A DNA stretch of 64,000 bases, taken from Euwallacea fornicatus. Its lineage: Eukaryota; Arthropoda; Insecta; Coleoptera; Curculionidae. The stretch is taken from positions 2,356,001 through 2,420,000 of the forward strand of contig NC_089556.1 in NCBI RefSeq assembly GCF_040115645.1. Reading direction: 5' to 3'. Numbering within the stretch: the stretch's first letter is position 1; each line of letters begins with the position of its first letter. Both the position numbers and the translations under genes were made by a program. Shown here piece after piece: positions 1 through 11,669 of this stretch. Below the pieces are notes generated by a model, which worked only from the letters and a program-made list of their open reading frames with translations, was not told the origin of the DNA and did no database searches.

Positions 1-350
1 TTTCATTCAAAAGATATAAACAACATCTTATATCTAAAGTAGTATCAAAACCCCGATGCTACATACATATGTTTGCCTTTTCGCTTCATAATGTGAATTT
101 TAGTAAGCAATAAGTTTGCCTTCAAACCCCCTTGCACACAACTAACAAGAAAATTGAGTCTGACGCATCTCTAATCCTTTGCGATCATAAAAAAGTCTGT
201 ATTCAATGTTTTTTTATTATTTTTTACCTGCACTGCATCGCACCGCATTCCGTGTCCGAATATTTTTGCGATAGTAAAATTATTCCTTATTTATTTTGTT
301 CGATAGTATCTTTGTATATAATTAAATTTAAAAGATCAAAAATATATTTA
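1..350. other. No gene seen
   Basis: AT-rich DNA with no coding signal, splice pattern or repeat that I can support. A 92-codon open frame at 132-410 runs into the inverted repeat of the adjacent transposon and is not a gene. Confidence 0.6.
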
Positions 351-980
351 TACAGGGTGAGTCGGGAGGATCGTGCCAAACTTCAGGAGCGTGTTGTACA
401 TGAAAAATAAATGTAAAAAAAACTGAAATGTTGTTATCCGATTTTCGTTTGTTTACAAGTTATAGCGTAAATAAAATTAAAACATAAAATTTTAAAAATT
501 TTTAAATTTCATAAGAAATTCCATAAATTAACGTTCGAATATCATAGTAAATGTTCAAAAATATTGCCATTAACTTCTAAACATTTTCGGCTTCGTCTAT
601 GAAGAGCATTCGATGCGCTCCTGATTGTTTCATGTCTTTCTTTAATAGGAGCTGCAGCATTTCTAATGCGTTGAACTAGTGCATCTTGAGTGTCCACTTT
701 TACTCTGTACACTTCAGTTTTAAACCAACCCCACAAACAATAGTCTAGTGGTGTGAGGTCTGGAGACCTTGGAGGCCAACTAATAGGGCCACCTCGACCT
801 AATATACACTAATACCAAAGGTACGTTTATGGCAAATAGAATTCTAGTTAAAAAAATTTATTTACGCTATAACTTGTAAACAAACGAAAATCGGATAACA
901 ACATTTGAGTTTTTTTACATTTATTTTTCATGTACAACACTCTCCTGAAGTTTGGCACGATCCTCCCGACTCGCCCTGTA
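351..980. mobile_element. Tc1/mariner-type inverted-repeat element, 630 bp
   Basis: The two ends are near-perfect inverted copies about 125 bp long (about 351-476 and 853-980). Each begins TACAGGG and contains the same stretch reading GAGTCGGGAGGATCGTGCC near the tip. TA dinucleotides flank the ends, as expected for Tc1/mariner insertion. The interior holds only the C-terminal end of a transposase on the minus strand, so this is an internally deleted, non-autonomous copy. The inverted repeats are still highly similar, which suggests a fairly recent insertion. Confidence 0.85.
542..810 (-). pseudogene. Transposase C-terminal fragment
   Basis: Minus-strand reading gives GRGGPISWPPRSPDLTPLDY followed by CLWGWFKTEVYRVK and then an amphipathic tail ending in FEHLL. 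The WPPRSPDLTPLD block is the hallmark around the third acidic residue of insect Tc1/mariner-superfamily DDE transposases, and the tail matches the usual C-terminus of that group. The N-terminal DNA-binding domain and the first two catalytic acids are absent. It lies between the two inverted repeats of the 351-980 element and is the leftover of that element's gene. It cannot encode an active enzyme. Confidence 0.75.
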
Positions 981-1845
981 TATACTAGAAACATTGTTGT
1001 AACCAAAGATTACGCAATAAATAATGTTAGTTAAGAATAAGTTAGCAAAAAACCTAATTCTTCCAAAAATACCACAGTGTGCGAATATTAATGCGAATCA
1101 CTGCAGTAGCATTGCCGTTCAGCAATATTTCGAACACTACTCAGAACATTTGCGACCACGCAAAAGCCAGTTGAAATCACTTGACCAAAACCTGTTAACT
1201 TATAGTGCTTTAAATGAAACAAGAAATCGTTATGGACCCCATCGAGATGCTAATTGAGAAGCGGATATTATCGAAGGAGTAAGAAAAACAGCTTCTTTAT
1301 ATAATAGATTTCCGCGCACTAGTTACAGAAAAAACTAATACTAAATATTTAAGTTTTAACAGTTTCGCGCTTGTTTAAGGTTAATCAACAATCATCGGTA
1401 TTAAAAAAAAAATGATCACATTCAAAAACCCAAACCGCGCACAAATATATAAACAAAAAACCAATTTGAAAAAAATATATTCACGTCGGAGCGTGGTAAA
1501 AAGCTCCTAAAGAAAGCGTTCTCCATTATCATGTTTCTATGTAGTTTAAGGCAGAAACAAAATGAAAAGAAAATAGCAACTATCGGTTTTTTCCAGATAT
1601 CTTCCGAAGCAATCGAAGCCGTTTAAAAATTAAAAATGCAACGTACTCATTTAATAGGAACACAACTTTGCCTCCATTTAACCCACTGTCTATCTCTTAC
1701 GATTTTCGAGATCCCCATCTTTAGAGTCGAATATGGAATAACCTGTACTTTATTCACTGATATTTTCAGGTGAATATTGAAACGGTACAAATTCTGCCAT
1801 TATACGGAAAGGTATTTTTTTTTGGAACAACTAAAATTGACTTAC
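981..1845. other. Intergenic or intronic, nothing recognised
   Basis: No conserved coding signal. It lies downstream (in gene direction) of the minus-strand exon at 1846-1942 and is probably that gene's first intron. A 77-codon open frame at 1024-1257 has no recognisable motif. Confidence 0.5.
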
Positions 1846-1942
1846 CCTCGTCCACAGCAGAATTGTCCGTAGCATTCTGATAACACTCCATCCGTCTTCT
1901 CTCGAGTAGGGCTTTTTGAGGATCCTCTTCTTCTGTTGACAT
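1846..1942 (-). CDS. First coding exon of an unidentified gene (N-terminus only)
   Basis: The minus strand reads ACAAGATGT at the start, a good insect initiation context. It then encodes 32 codons beginning MSTEEEDPQKALLERRRMEC and ending TDNSAVDE before a strong donor, GAGG|GTAAGTC. The exon is 97 bp and leaves one base for the next codon. The peptide is hydrophilic and acidic, with no signal peptide or membrane segment, so the product starts in the cytosol. Later exons would lie left of the window; none is visible between 1 and 1845. I do not recognise the family. The start codon, codon phase and donor together make a real exon likely. Confidence 0.65.
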
Positions 1943-2161
1943 CTTGTAAGATTGCCTTTCACTCTCGGGTGAGAATCGATTGCAATTCCTATAGAGTTAA
2001 TTCAGACATATGCACTAATTATCACCATTAATCAATCACTCGATCCTGTTTGGACATCCGAAGTTTTAAAGAAAAAAACCGATTCACTTAAACTTTCCAC
2101 TACTGTCATTTCTATTAGTTGCATTTATGACTTCCGGTGCCGTATGGTCCAATTTTACAAT
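1943..2161 (-). other. Probable 5' leader and proximal promoter of the left-edge gene
   Basis: This is the region just upstream of the ATG at 1942. On the minus strand there is a possible splice acceptor, TTTGTTTTAG, ending at 2162, so part of it could be a 5'UTR exon. Several upstream ATGs argue that the true leader is shorter. The transcription start is not determined. Confidence 0.35.
2130..2138 (-). promoter_or_regulatory. ETS-type site
   Basis: Minus strand reads ACCGGAAGT, a full match to the ETS-family consensus found in many broadly active promoters. It sits about 190 bp upstream of the ATG at 1942. Binding is inference from the motif only. Confidence 0.35.
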
Positions 2162-2860
2162 CTAAAACAAACACAGAAAGATAATTAGCAAACATAATTC
2201 AATCCTTCAATGGATAAAGTTATTGAAGTAATTAGCGCTCGACGATTCTAAATGAAGTTTTTATTAGGCCGACAAAGATAGATTTAAAATTATACTTTGT
2301 TTGTCTACGTGGGCGGAATAATAAAATAGTATTTTACAGGTTCATAAAACGAATCAAATTAAACAAAACAAGTTAGATTTATGCTAAATTTTAACACGTT
2401 CCTGTTAAATGTGAAACGTTTGGGTTTAATCAAGGAGATGATTTTAGTTATATTGAACGCTTACCCAAGTTGTGCCACCATGTGTAACACACGGTAATTT
2501 CTCCTCAAGTGATAAAATAATGCGGGCCAACCGTACTTGTATTTAAGATAAGAGCCAACACTGAGAAGGATAAATGTGTTTCTATTATAATTTGTTTAAA
2601 TAAACAATTGTTTTTCATTATAGGACTACTTCGCTATATCGAATTACGCGAAAGCAAAGCGGATATGCTTCTGTAATTTAAATTGGAATATTTCCTTTGG
2701 TAGGGTCTTCACGTTCTTGATTAAATTTGAGAAAAAAATATATGTGTTTTTTAATTTTTTTATTCACATCTTGTATAATAAAGAAAAAAAAAACACTTAT
2801 TTTAGACCCTACCTTCACTTCTAAGTAATAACGTTTGGTCTAACTTTGGGGGAAGGGGTC
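2162..2860. other. Intergenic, nothing recognised
   Basis: AT-rich, with A and T runs around 2745-2795. No coding or repeat structure that I can support. Confidence 0.5.
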
Positions 2861-2879
2861 AAATACCTAAGTATATCTC

Positions 2880-3560
2880 CACGTGATGACCTCTAGATGC
2901 CACCTTTCCCCAGCCCGGATAACTAATTTCGGAGGAGGGAGGGGGGAGGTGGCAGACACGGAAGGCAAAAGGGCAGAAGTGCGATGGGTAAAACAAAGGA
3001 ACCAAACACCCAAAGTTAGTCGTAGACATAGGGATGCAACAATGCAAAGGGAAGAATCTCAAGAGAACATACAGAAATAATTTCCTTTGCCAAAGAAAGA
3101 AGCAAACGTTTCAAACACACAGGATCAATAGAAGACCGGGTACATAGATAGAAGTACATAGACAAAGCTATTGGAAGGAGGAAGAGTGGCGTTGCCCCGG
3201 AACTTAGAAGGGCACAAAATGGCACATAGGGTGGCACAAAGCTACCAAGACGACCCCTTTGATTACACGAAGACCAAAAAGCCGTACAATAGGACCGAAA
3301 TGACCCAAAAGAAACAGGTCAAAAACACAATAAATAGGGAAGAGCGCGGAATCAACTAGCAGAAGTCGAGTGGAATAGATAGTAGCTACTCGCAGTTTTC
3401 TTTGACCCTGACGATCCGTCAGAGATAGTTTCGGAGCCGGATAAAGTTCTTTCATCTGGAGGGTTTTAGTGGGTGGACACTTCGGTAAGTCCCTTACTAC
3501 TTAGCTGTAGAACATCAAGCGTGAGGATATTCCTCGTGACAAAAAAAGTCGTACTTTAGG
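2880..3560 (+). repeat. GC-richer block, possible 3' relic of a non-LTR retrotransposon
   Basis: Base composition changes sharply to purine- and GC-rich here, including a G-rich run at 2931-2950. Near its right end the plus strand reads PDDPSEIVSEPDKV and then sequence around GGGTTTTAGTGGGTGG, which resembles the 3' ends of some insect LINE-type elements. Frames are broken and no reverse-transcriptase motif is visible. The LINE assignment rests on my memory of such 3' ends and is weak. The compositional break is directly visible. Confidence 0.3.
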
Positions 3561-4699
3561 GTCTAAAAAAAGCAACAGAATTTCCTGGACGATTTCAGAA
3601 TCATTAGGTACCTGAAATAGGTGTATGTTCGTTATTTTTCGAAACCCATACCTTCCAATGGCATTTGGTTCACTAATACTTCCAGTTTTAGTTCTACAGT
3701 CATTGTAGAATTTAAGTTTATTTTTTATTTTTATAATACATATATATTTCATATATACATATATATGTGTGTAAGTGTTTCATTTTTCCGTTTTCCTAGA
3801 TACTTAGCCATAATTTACCAATTAATTTGTTGCAGCCATTCCCTGAAAATATTCATTATTACGCGGTAACAGTACAGTCAAAATCATGAAATCATAATGG
3901 TTATCTGTAGGCCCCTCTTTAGCTCTGAAACACCTAATAAAATTTTTAGACATATTTTGCGTGCTATAATAGTACATTTTATTACATATGCATTAAGTTT
4001 CACACTCGCTACAGCGTACATAAAACAGTTTTTATGATAGCCGCATGGCTATTAGGGAAACAATATGATGGGCATTTCATTTCCAGCACTTTGACAAATT
4101 CGGGTCACTTCTTGACACCTAAATGCGTCCCTCAATTGTAATATTTTTGCATTCAAAATAAAAAGTATTGTATCAGGAGTGTGCTGAAGAGCCTTCACAG
4201 CCGTTGCGTGTTAAAAACAGAAAACACAGTTAAGGATGCAACCTAAAATTGTATTGTTATTCTTAATAAAGAGACGACTGTTTAATTAATCTGCAGAGGG
4301 GACACATTTCTGACTTGTTTAGTAATTAGTGTTTATTCAAAAGTGTGAATTTCTGCCTTTTGGAATGCACTTCTTGCAAACCTGCCACAGAGAGTCTAAG
4401 CGGTTCTATTTCGATTCCAAACTAACTGAAATTCTAACCGACCTGAACTTGATTTATGACGCTCTGTATATTTTTGGTTACCAGTGGTTATTAACAGATA
4501 AAATGTCCCTGTTAATACGTCGCTTTTTATGGTAAAAATCATTTCTTTATGCATTTTTTTCAGGGGTCCCCATAAATAAATAGATCAAACTTATATCTGT
4601 AGGATCCGCTAGTCAGAACGCTTAATTTTCCAAACAATCAATACTGTCTGATCAAGTCGAGATACACGCAGGGAAAATCTATGTGTTAGAATAGATAGT
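3561..4699. other. Intergenic, nothing recognised
   Basis: No supported feature. Short open frames (for example 4329-4535) have no recognisable motif. Confidence 0.5.
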
Positions 4700-5085
4700 A
4701 TTAGTTAGAGTAGAATAGGAAGAACGGGGGGGAATAAAAGGTGACGTACCCTGATGTTACGCCCATGCGTACCGTACCTGCGGTCGGAGTGATTCTCGCG
4801 TGTTGCTGGGTTCTCCCAGCAACATCCTAGAATTTGGGTCACGGAAAAAACCCAAAAGGCGAACATCTCTTTGTTTGAACCAAGGAATAAGGGCTCGAAC
4901 AAAGAATGGTTCGTAGTGCTGGCTCGCAGCAGCCAGATGTGGTAATGGTCGCCAGCTTCTACTTCGGGGACAACACTGTTTCATTACCCCCAAGGGGGGG
5001 GGGGGGGCACTTAAGATTGGGACAAGGAGGACCTCTCTCTGGTAGGGAACGGTGCCGGGTGAACAGAAAACTAAGTAACGCGAGT
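4700..5085. repeat. GC-rich patch with a G14 tract, probably repeat-derived
   Basis: A block much richer in GC than its surroundings, ending in a run of fourteen G at 4994-5007. Overlapping open frames on the minus strand (to 78 codons, 4757-4993) show no family motif. Its abrupt edges suggest an old insertion, but I cannot assign a class. Confidence 0.3.
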
Positions 5086-5229
5086 GTTTTCTTTCATCTA
5101 ATTAAGTTACCATTTAAGCCTTTAATTGTTACCTATCCGAATTGTAAATAAACACCCTAGACAACTTAAGAAAAAGCCTACATATCATTGGACTCAGTTA
5201 AGGAAAGGCAGTCCGATAAATCAATAATA

Positions 5230-5348
5230 TACAGGGTGTGCTATGTAAAAAGTGGTTTAAAGGTGTTTTAATAGAAAACCAAAATTTTAAATAAGAACCT
5301 TTTCACAATGACTTCTAAAAAAGTACATTTTTCGAAAAACACCCTATA
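5230..5348. mobile_element. Small MITE-like element, about 120 bp
   Basis: The left end reads TACAGGGTGT and the right end ACACCCTATA, a 10 bp imperfect inverted repeat. It has no coding content and TA at the flanks, consistent with a short non-autonomous Tc1/mariner derivative. Confidence 0.45.
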
Positions 5349-5483
5349 GTTGCAAAAGAGTGAGATATACATATATCATAATGCGGTTTTTGGGGGGCTT
5401 TACTATTCCTCAAGAATCGAGCTCATAACACGTGATCTCGTTTTTCCTATTTAGCTGGGAAAGAAACTTTCCTGTACATTTAT

Positions 5484-5498
5484 CCCCCCCCCCCCCCC
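5484..5498. repeat. C15 homopolymer
   Basis: A run of fifteen C on the plus strand, about 480 bp right of a G14 run (4994-5007). Exact lengths are prone to sequencing error. Confidence 0.8.
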
Positions 5499-6379
5499 TT
5501 GTACAATTATGCAAATCAATTTGCTTTTTTACTACAATAAAATTTAACATTGTTAAGTTCACATCTTTAAAACGTATTTACATCCTAAATGACCATATTA
5601 CAATTGTCTAATGTTTATGCATCTAGGTCAGTTAATCGAGTGTGAAGATGTTTTAAAATTTCTTTTAAAATTAATTACAGTGAAGATATAAATTTACCAA
5701 GAAAAGTTGAATAATTTGCGTTAATGAATGCAACATGTGTAGAGTTTCCGCATGTAGGTATTACTCAGAAACGAGATGGTGAGACACGGCAAGCTGAGAC
5801 GCATCGTTCAGAATTCAGAGGTGAATAAATATGACAAAAATATACTGAAAAAGTCCTTAATCCATTTCATCACCAATTTTTTAACTATCATACATCATTT
5901 ACTAAATGCGTCGTATACATTTTCTTAAGTTTTCAACACACTTCTTCAATTTTCAACGACATACTCCTTCATTCAGCTGTCAACCATAAAACCATCATAT
6001 CAACATAATCTATATCGAAACGTTTAATTTCGAATTATTAATGATCGATATCCCCATGTCTCATGGAATTACCCCATTACTAGCTTGTCAAGATTATTAT
6101 TTTCAGCTCGGATGTTGCGGCACCAGCATCAGAAGAAGCGGGTCAGACAATTGTAATTTTAAATTATATTATAAAATCCCGCTACTATAGGTAACAGATG
6201 TGGCTTAAATATTGGAATCGGTAAGTGGCTGATGTATAGAAGGTAATTTAGAACTATAGGATCAAACTCATAGGGATTGTTCAGGGCAGGAATAGAAGAT
6301 ATTTCAGTATAAGAACCCATGTCAGGAAATGTCACCCGTTTAAACGACGTGTATCTTTTCTGCGGACTTGGGAAAAAAG
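5499..6379. other. Intergenic, nothing recognised
   Basis: AT-rich sequence with no supported gene or repeat. Confidence 0.5.
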
Positions 6380-6640
6380 TTGATAACCGTTTTGAATGGG
6401 TTCAAATGCCGCAGTATTTCGGGCAATCAGGTCTTGCTCTGATTCCAATGAGATTTCATAAATCGTAAACTTTACATGTTCCCTCAGAAAGAAATCTAAA
6501 AATGTTAGATCGGGTGACTTAGGAGGCCACAGAACTGGACGTCCTCTGCCGATCTAATGTTGTCGGAACTCACGATCCAAATACGGACGTACTTCAATAG
6601 AAAAGTTAAATTTTGCAAATAATGGTCCTGAAAGTTTGTT
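6380..6640 (-). pseudogene. Transposase C-terminal relic
   Basis: Minus-strand translation gives FSIEVRPYLDREFRQH, a stop, then IGRGRPVLWPPKSPDLTFLD and FFLREHVKFTIYE. This matches the region around the third catalytic acid of the same insect DDE transposase group as the fragment at 542-810. A stop codon replaces the usual Trp of the WIGRG motif. No start, N-terminal helix-turn-helix or complete catalytic triad is present. I see no inverted repeats around it, so it is an older, orphaned fragment. Confidence 0.65.
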
Positions 6641-9269
6641 CTGCACCCATAGCAAAGAGGGCAATGTGGGAGAAACGTGCAGAATCCAATTTTCGCAAAC
6701 AAAATGTTTATACTGTGATAAACATATGTAAGATAAAAAAAAATATAAAATATGACATAGAAAAAAAAAATTCTCACGTGTTATTTCGCATCAATTTTCT
6801 CACTGAGAAGTCGTTCAATAGGTTTTTTTTTTAATTTGCTTTAACCTCATTGGGGATGGAAATAGATTCGACCAGAATATTTCACCAAATAAATTCTGTC
6901 CACACTTAAAGTAAGCAAATAACTTGTGGGCTTGAAATTTGTTTGTTTGCAAATATGACTTTTCCACTTTTAATGAAAAGGTCACTGGACACGTATTTTT
7001 TGCACAGACCGTTATTTTCGTTACTCGAGTTTAATTCATACTGGAATTAATTTGAAAATTTGATGATGGTTTGATATAAAATGAAATAAACAATATGGTA
7101 TCTATGGAAACGAAGAAATTTCCACCAACGTTATTTTGTACTTTTGTATTTTGCTTTTATTTCTATCTCATAAGTTACAGGCACCAACGATACTGAACTG
7201 TAATATAAAAAATGAAAATATTTTCACAAACAAAAATTTATGCTGTTTATTTTTTTTTAATGTTACGGAATGAGTTATACCCCTCTCGAACCTATAATGA
7301 ATAACAGAATGAATTAATTCCATAACTTGTTACAGAATATTAGTTTATATTTTAGTCATATACTTACTTAACCAGATACCATCGCAGCTACAAGGACCTT
7401 AAATTACCATAAAGTGTCTTGCTTTAATATTGTGGGGTTAGAAAATTGAACCGTTGGAGAACTATGGGACAAACTCACGTTTCAAACGAACTCGTCACTC
7501 GTGCGCCAATGTTCTGTTTTCTTCTCGTAATAGAATAAACCATTTTATTAGTGCAGTTTAGCCTGTTCTGCGCCCAAGTTTACAAAAAATAATCTATTTT
7601 CTGATTAAGCTCCCTTTAAATTTAATTTGCACAGCTATAGATAGCTAAAGTAATTCCCTCATTATCAGAACAAATTAACCGACGGACCGGATCCAATTAA
7701 AAGTGTTAATTAATGCAGCACTGAGAGGTTTCTTCTGTTTGTGCCATTTTGATCAATTAAAATCTAGTCTAGACAAACCCCACCTTACAGTTCCATTTTC
7801 TTCTAACAATTAGACTCTAAGGTTTCTCTTACCATTCACCACTTTTTGGTCGCAGGAATGGTAATTTTTAAGGAAGGAATTCACATGAATACATTGCTCA
7901 AATGCTGGTCATTAATGTACCAGCAGTGTTGACAACATCACTAGCTGTCTTCATACGCTAACTCTAATGCCAAAAACAGCATGGACTATTGACGCTTCCT
8001 ACATACCTAGCCTATGATTAAAATTTCCATATTATATTCATGCAGAACTGTGGGATATACAAAAGTTCCATTTTTCTTTCTTACGGACAATAACATAGAC
8101 AGTTTCCATTTAAAGTTAAATCATACAAAAGTCAGATAGGCAGCTAAGTGAATGCGAATCATTTGCATGAAAAGGGTCCGAGAGGTCTGCGTTGCACCTA
8201 CCTGCAATTTGTAACACACGTGGCAGATCTGTTTTTCAGATTGCACTCTCAAATATTACGTCATGAAGGAATTCGCAGATGGGTTAAAGCAGAATATCGA
8301 GTTATCAGTAACGGTGAATGAAGCTACTGAACTCCTTCCCAAATAATTTTATTCCCGATTTGGTTATAAAGAGTAAAAGCCTCTTTATCACACCGTTTTG
8401 CGGCCATAAAATGCTTCATTATCGTTCTAGCACAATAAAGCAAACAATGACAACATTTAGTGACAGGCCAATTTCTCTAAACAGATGATTAAGGCATTTT
8501 AATTTGAACTTAAGAGTTGAATCATTACCAAGTTAACATGAAACCGGGCATAAACTGCAACTCGTCTATTTATCGAGCCGCTCGTCAGCTCGCTCAGACA
8601 TCAACCGATTCGCCACGTAAACCCTTGCATTGCACACTTATTACGTAAATAACTATTATACCTCCATCAGGGCTAATGCTTTATCACTCAGTGTTTTTAA
8701 AAATTGTGTACTTTTTTGTTTACGGTTAATTAAAATAACATACCTTTCTCTTCGCATGGTCTATTTTCTTTCTTTTGGAAATGTAACATACCGTAAAACT
8801 TTACACATCATATAAAGCTTAATTGCGCGAATGAAAAGTGGAAGGTTCGTATCTAAGTGATTACATACTATTTGTGCGAAACGGGTCTAAAAGGCTCTGT
8901 GGCTACGTATTTGCAGTTTATTGTAAATGTGTTCGGTTTATTTTCGTATCGTGGGTCAAATTATCCAGATTAAGGTGCAGACAAATTTACGCTCCAGTTG
9001 CTCCGAGTTTTGCCCGAGGTAGATTAAGCAGGATTAAAATTGTCAAGTTCAGGTTAACTTTCTCTGTGGATTTGAGCGAGTCTCACCTTTGAATCCTTTT
9101 TTAGCGAACAATGGGCTTTTTCCAGTTTTCAGATGTTAGAAGGCTAAATACATGTTAGATTATCACATAACTGGGTAATGTTACCTAACCAGTTATGGTA
9201 TTATGCGAGTGTTCAAAAACCAGGTACAATATTGCTCTACTTGCATCTGGACAAATATGCGTGCGTCAT
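6641..9269. other. Intergenic, nothing recognised
   Basis: No supported coding exon. A TATTTAT run near 8567 followed about 27 bp later by CGCTCAGACAT could be a core promoter, but nothing downstream supports it. Confidence 0.45.
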
Positions 9270-9535
9270 CGAACGTTGTGCGTGGTGCGGCCCGGAAACC
9301 GGGTTACACGATGGGCGGAAGAGAGATCAAGGGCGTAATTCAAACTTCGGCCACGGGCGTAATCTTCCTTAAACCTAAATACTTGTTAGAGCGCGCAGGC
9401 CTGGAATTAATGTTACCGGTAAAGTCACTTTATTTTTTCGCCCCCATGGAGGTACCTTTCCGGACTTTTTAAAAGTGCCGCAAGTGGCCCCGAATTCAAA
9501 GAGACAAATTTAATATAATAAATGATAACCCTGTA
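9270..9535. repeat. GC-richer patch, unassigned
   Basis: The composition shifts to GC-rich and GGGCGTAAT occurs twice about 25 bp apart (near 9333 and 9356). It ends in AATAAATGATAACCCTGTATA, a type of tail seen at the 3' end of some retroelements. No coding motif. Class unknown. Confidence 0.25.
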
Positions 9536-10857
9536 TATGAAACTATGGGAGATGATATGGCATACTACAATATGTGATGAAGTCGCGGACTTCTGACGAA
9601 ATATTTAAGTCAAGCATTAAAAATTTGTCTTAATTATATTTGGGTTGGGTCGAAGGGGTAGCGGCGCTTGCGCAACATGCACAAAAATTGTTTGGTCGGT
9701 ACATTCACTCTGTCTATAAATTGGTTCAGCTTTCTCGGTTCCAGCATGTGATAAATACAAGTGCTCCTTTAATGTTTTTATTATACGTTTATAAACATCG
9801 GATTTAGACGCTCAGACACGTTTAAAGGGATACAAATTAAAATAATTATAATCGCCAATAACACCTAAAATAACTCCGATTTATTTCCATAAACCACGCC
9901 AAACCAAACTTTTCGAGTTTCTTGAGCCGGCAAATACACCAACTTTTAATCTCTAACTTTGCATGCACGACTTAACGCAAAGCTCGAATTTCAATTCAGC
10001 TCTAAAAGGTTTTCTGAATATCTGCTATATGAAACAGCGCTCCCCTTTTGTCTACCTCTCCTGAAGGAATCTTCTTGAGCGCTCTTAAGTTTGTTAGTGT
10101 TTGTTTGTTGATTCATTTTAGGTACTTACACCACGATACTGCTGTCTAATTAATTAAACGTGCGATATCTCTCTAACGGTTGCGCTTTGTTAGCGAAAAT
10201 TTCATAGACTTTTAATATGCAACAATCTTCTTGTTAACAAGAACAATATAACAAGACCCTAAAAATACTAAAGCTTCAAGAATGTATATTATTTTATGAA
10301 ACTACTGGTGCCAATAGAAATTTACTTTTATTCCTAGGATGCGACGTTGATTACTTTCGAGCTGTTTATTTGCGAACTTGCCGATTGAATTCTCGCAAAT
10401 CGCTTTAAAACTGTGGGGAATATAAATGGTTTTCAATTTTCCGCCTGTTAAATTGAACGAATAGTAAGGAATAGTGAACATAGCTGAAAGACCGTTTCAG
10501 AGCTAATTTAACAGGACGAAGCTTATGAAACGGTTAATATAACTGTCAAAGTAGTTAAGCCTGTTTGGTAATGACGTGCTTGGCATTTTAAGATTTTTCA
10601 TATTACTTCTAAACTAGTCATATTTCATGATCAACAAGTCCCGACCTGCGTCGTATGTTTTCCTAGGATCTTCACCGGAAATAGGTGGGAATTCTAAAAA
10701 TTTCCCAAGAGACGGGAAGGACTCACCTTTCACCTATTTTTGAACACATTTGATAAATTTATTATTCATTTTTGCTGTTGTACGTCGGAAATACCTGAAA
10801 ATATCTTAAAATTGCATCGAAATAGCTCAAAATAGCTCAACCACCGGCCCCTCGGTA
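9536..10857. other. Intergenic, nothing recognised
   Basis: No supported feature. Confidence 0.5.
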
Positions 10858-10860
10858 TTT

Positions 10861-11180
10861 TATGAAAATCTTGGATAATTTTTTGAAAGTTTTCTGGTAA
10901 CTTTCAAGCGGTTTAAAACAGTCACTGAGTTTTATTGTAAATGGCAACCAGGCACTTTTCTTTTGTTACTAGAGACATCGCAGCGAACGCCAAACATCGT
11001 AGCTGTCATTTGTGCTGTCATCAAATGCAACATGGTGCCTGTCATAGGTTTTAGTTTTAAACTTTGTCACATTTATTACGAAATTTTGGATAATTTTTCA
11101 TGAATTTTCGAGCTTTTTAAAACATTAAAAAATACTTTTCTTTGTTCTATGCGGCAACCGGGCGCTGTTCCTTGGTCAGA
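10861..11180 (+). repeat. Diverged direct repeat, period about 216 bp
   Basis: A segment starting at 10861 (GAAAATCTTGGATAATTTTT, then TTTTATTGTAAATGGCAACC) recurs from 11077 (GAAATTTTGGATAATTTTTC, then CTATGCGGCAACCGGGCGC). A weaker third echo around 11395-11420 carries TTGTGGCAACGTTC. Copies are clearly diverged, so this is an old local tandem duplication or a composite repeat. No coding content is recognised. Confidence 0.5.
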
Positions 11181-11605
11181 AAAACTAACATGGCCAATGT
11201 CAACATTGTTAGCTGACGTTTGTCGTTATCGGAACCGGTTCTGGCAGCTTTCTTTCTTTACGCCCCCTACGTGCGAACTAACTCTAACACTGACTTTTTC
11301 GATTTTGAAAGTCCCTCAAAACGAAAGTTTTTCTTATCTATCAATTAAAACAATAAAACTCACGTCAAAAGATTCGAAACTTTCCTATGTTGTTTTGTGG
11401 CAACGTTCATTCGTGGGCCACGGCGGCAATTTCTTTTGATGTGCCCCAATTTAGAAATCGAAAATTTATGTGCTGCAGTTCATTTTATCGTATTTTCTGA
11501 AATTTACGCTTGGGAGTCAACTGTGATTATTCGTTATTTCATGCAAGTCGGCAATGGAAACCCCGATTTTGACCAATACTCGATTTTTATTTCCACGGTT
11601 TCAGG

Positions 11606-11669
11606 CTTATTATCCTCTCGGCAAAGGGCGAATGGGTCTAAATCCCGGCAGCTCTACCAAGAGGATAAT
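11606..11669. repeat. Imperfect hairpin, 13 of 14 paired
   Basis: TATTATCCTCTCGG near the left end is matched by CCAAGAGGATAATA near the right end, with a loop of about 35 nt. No function is evident. Confidence 0.5.
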
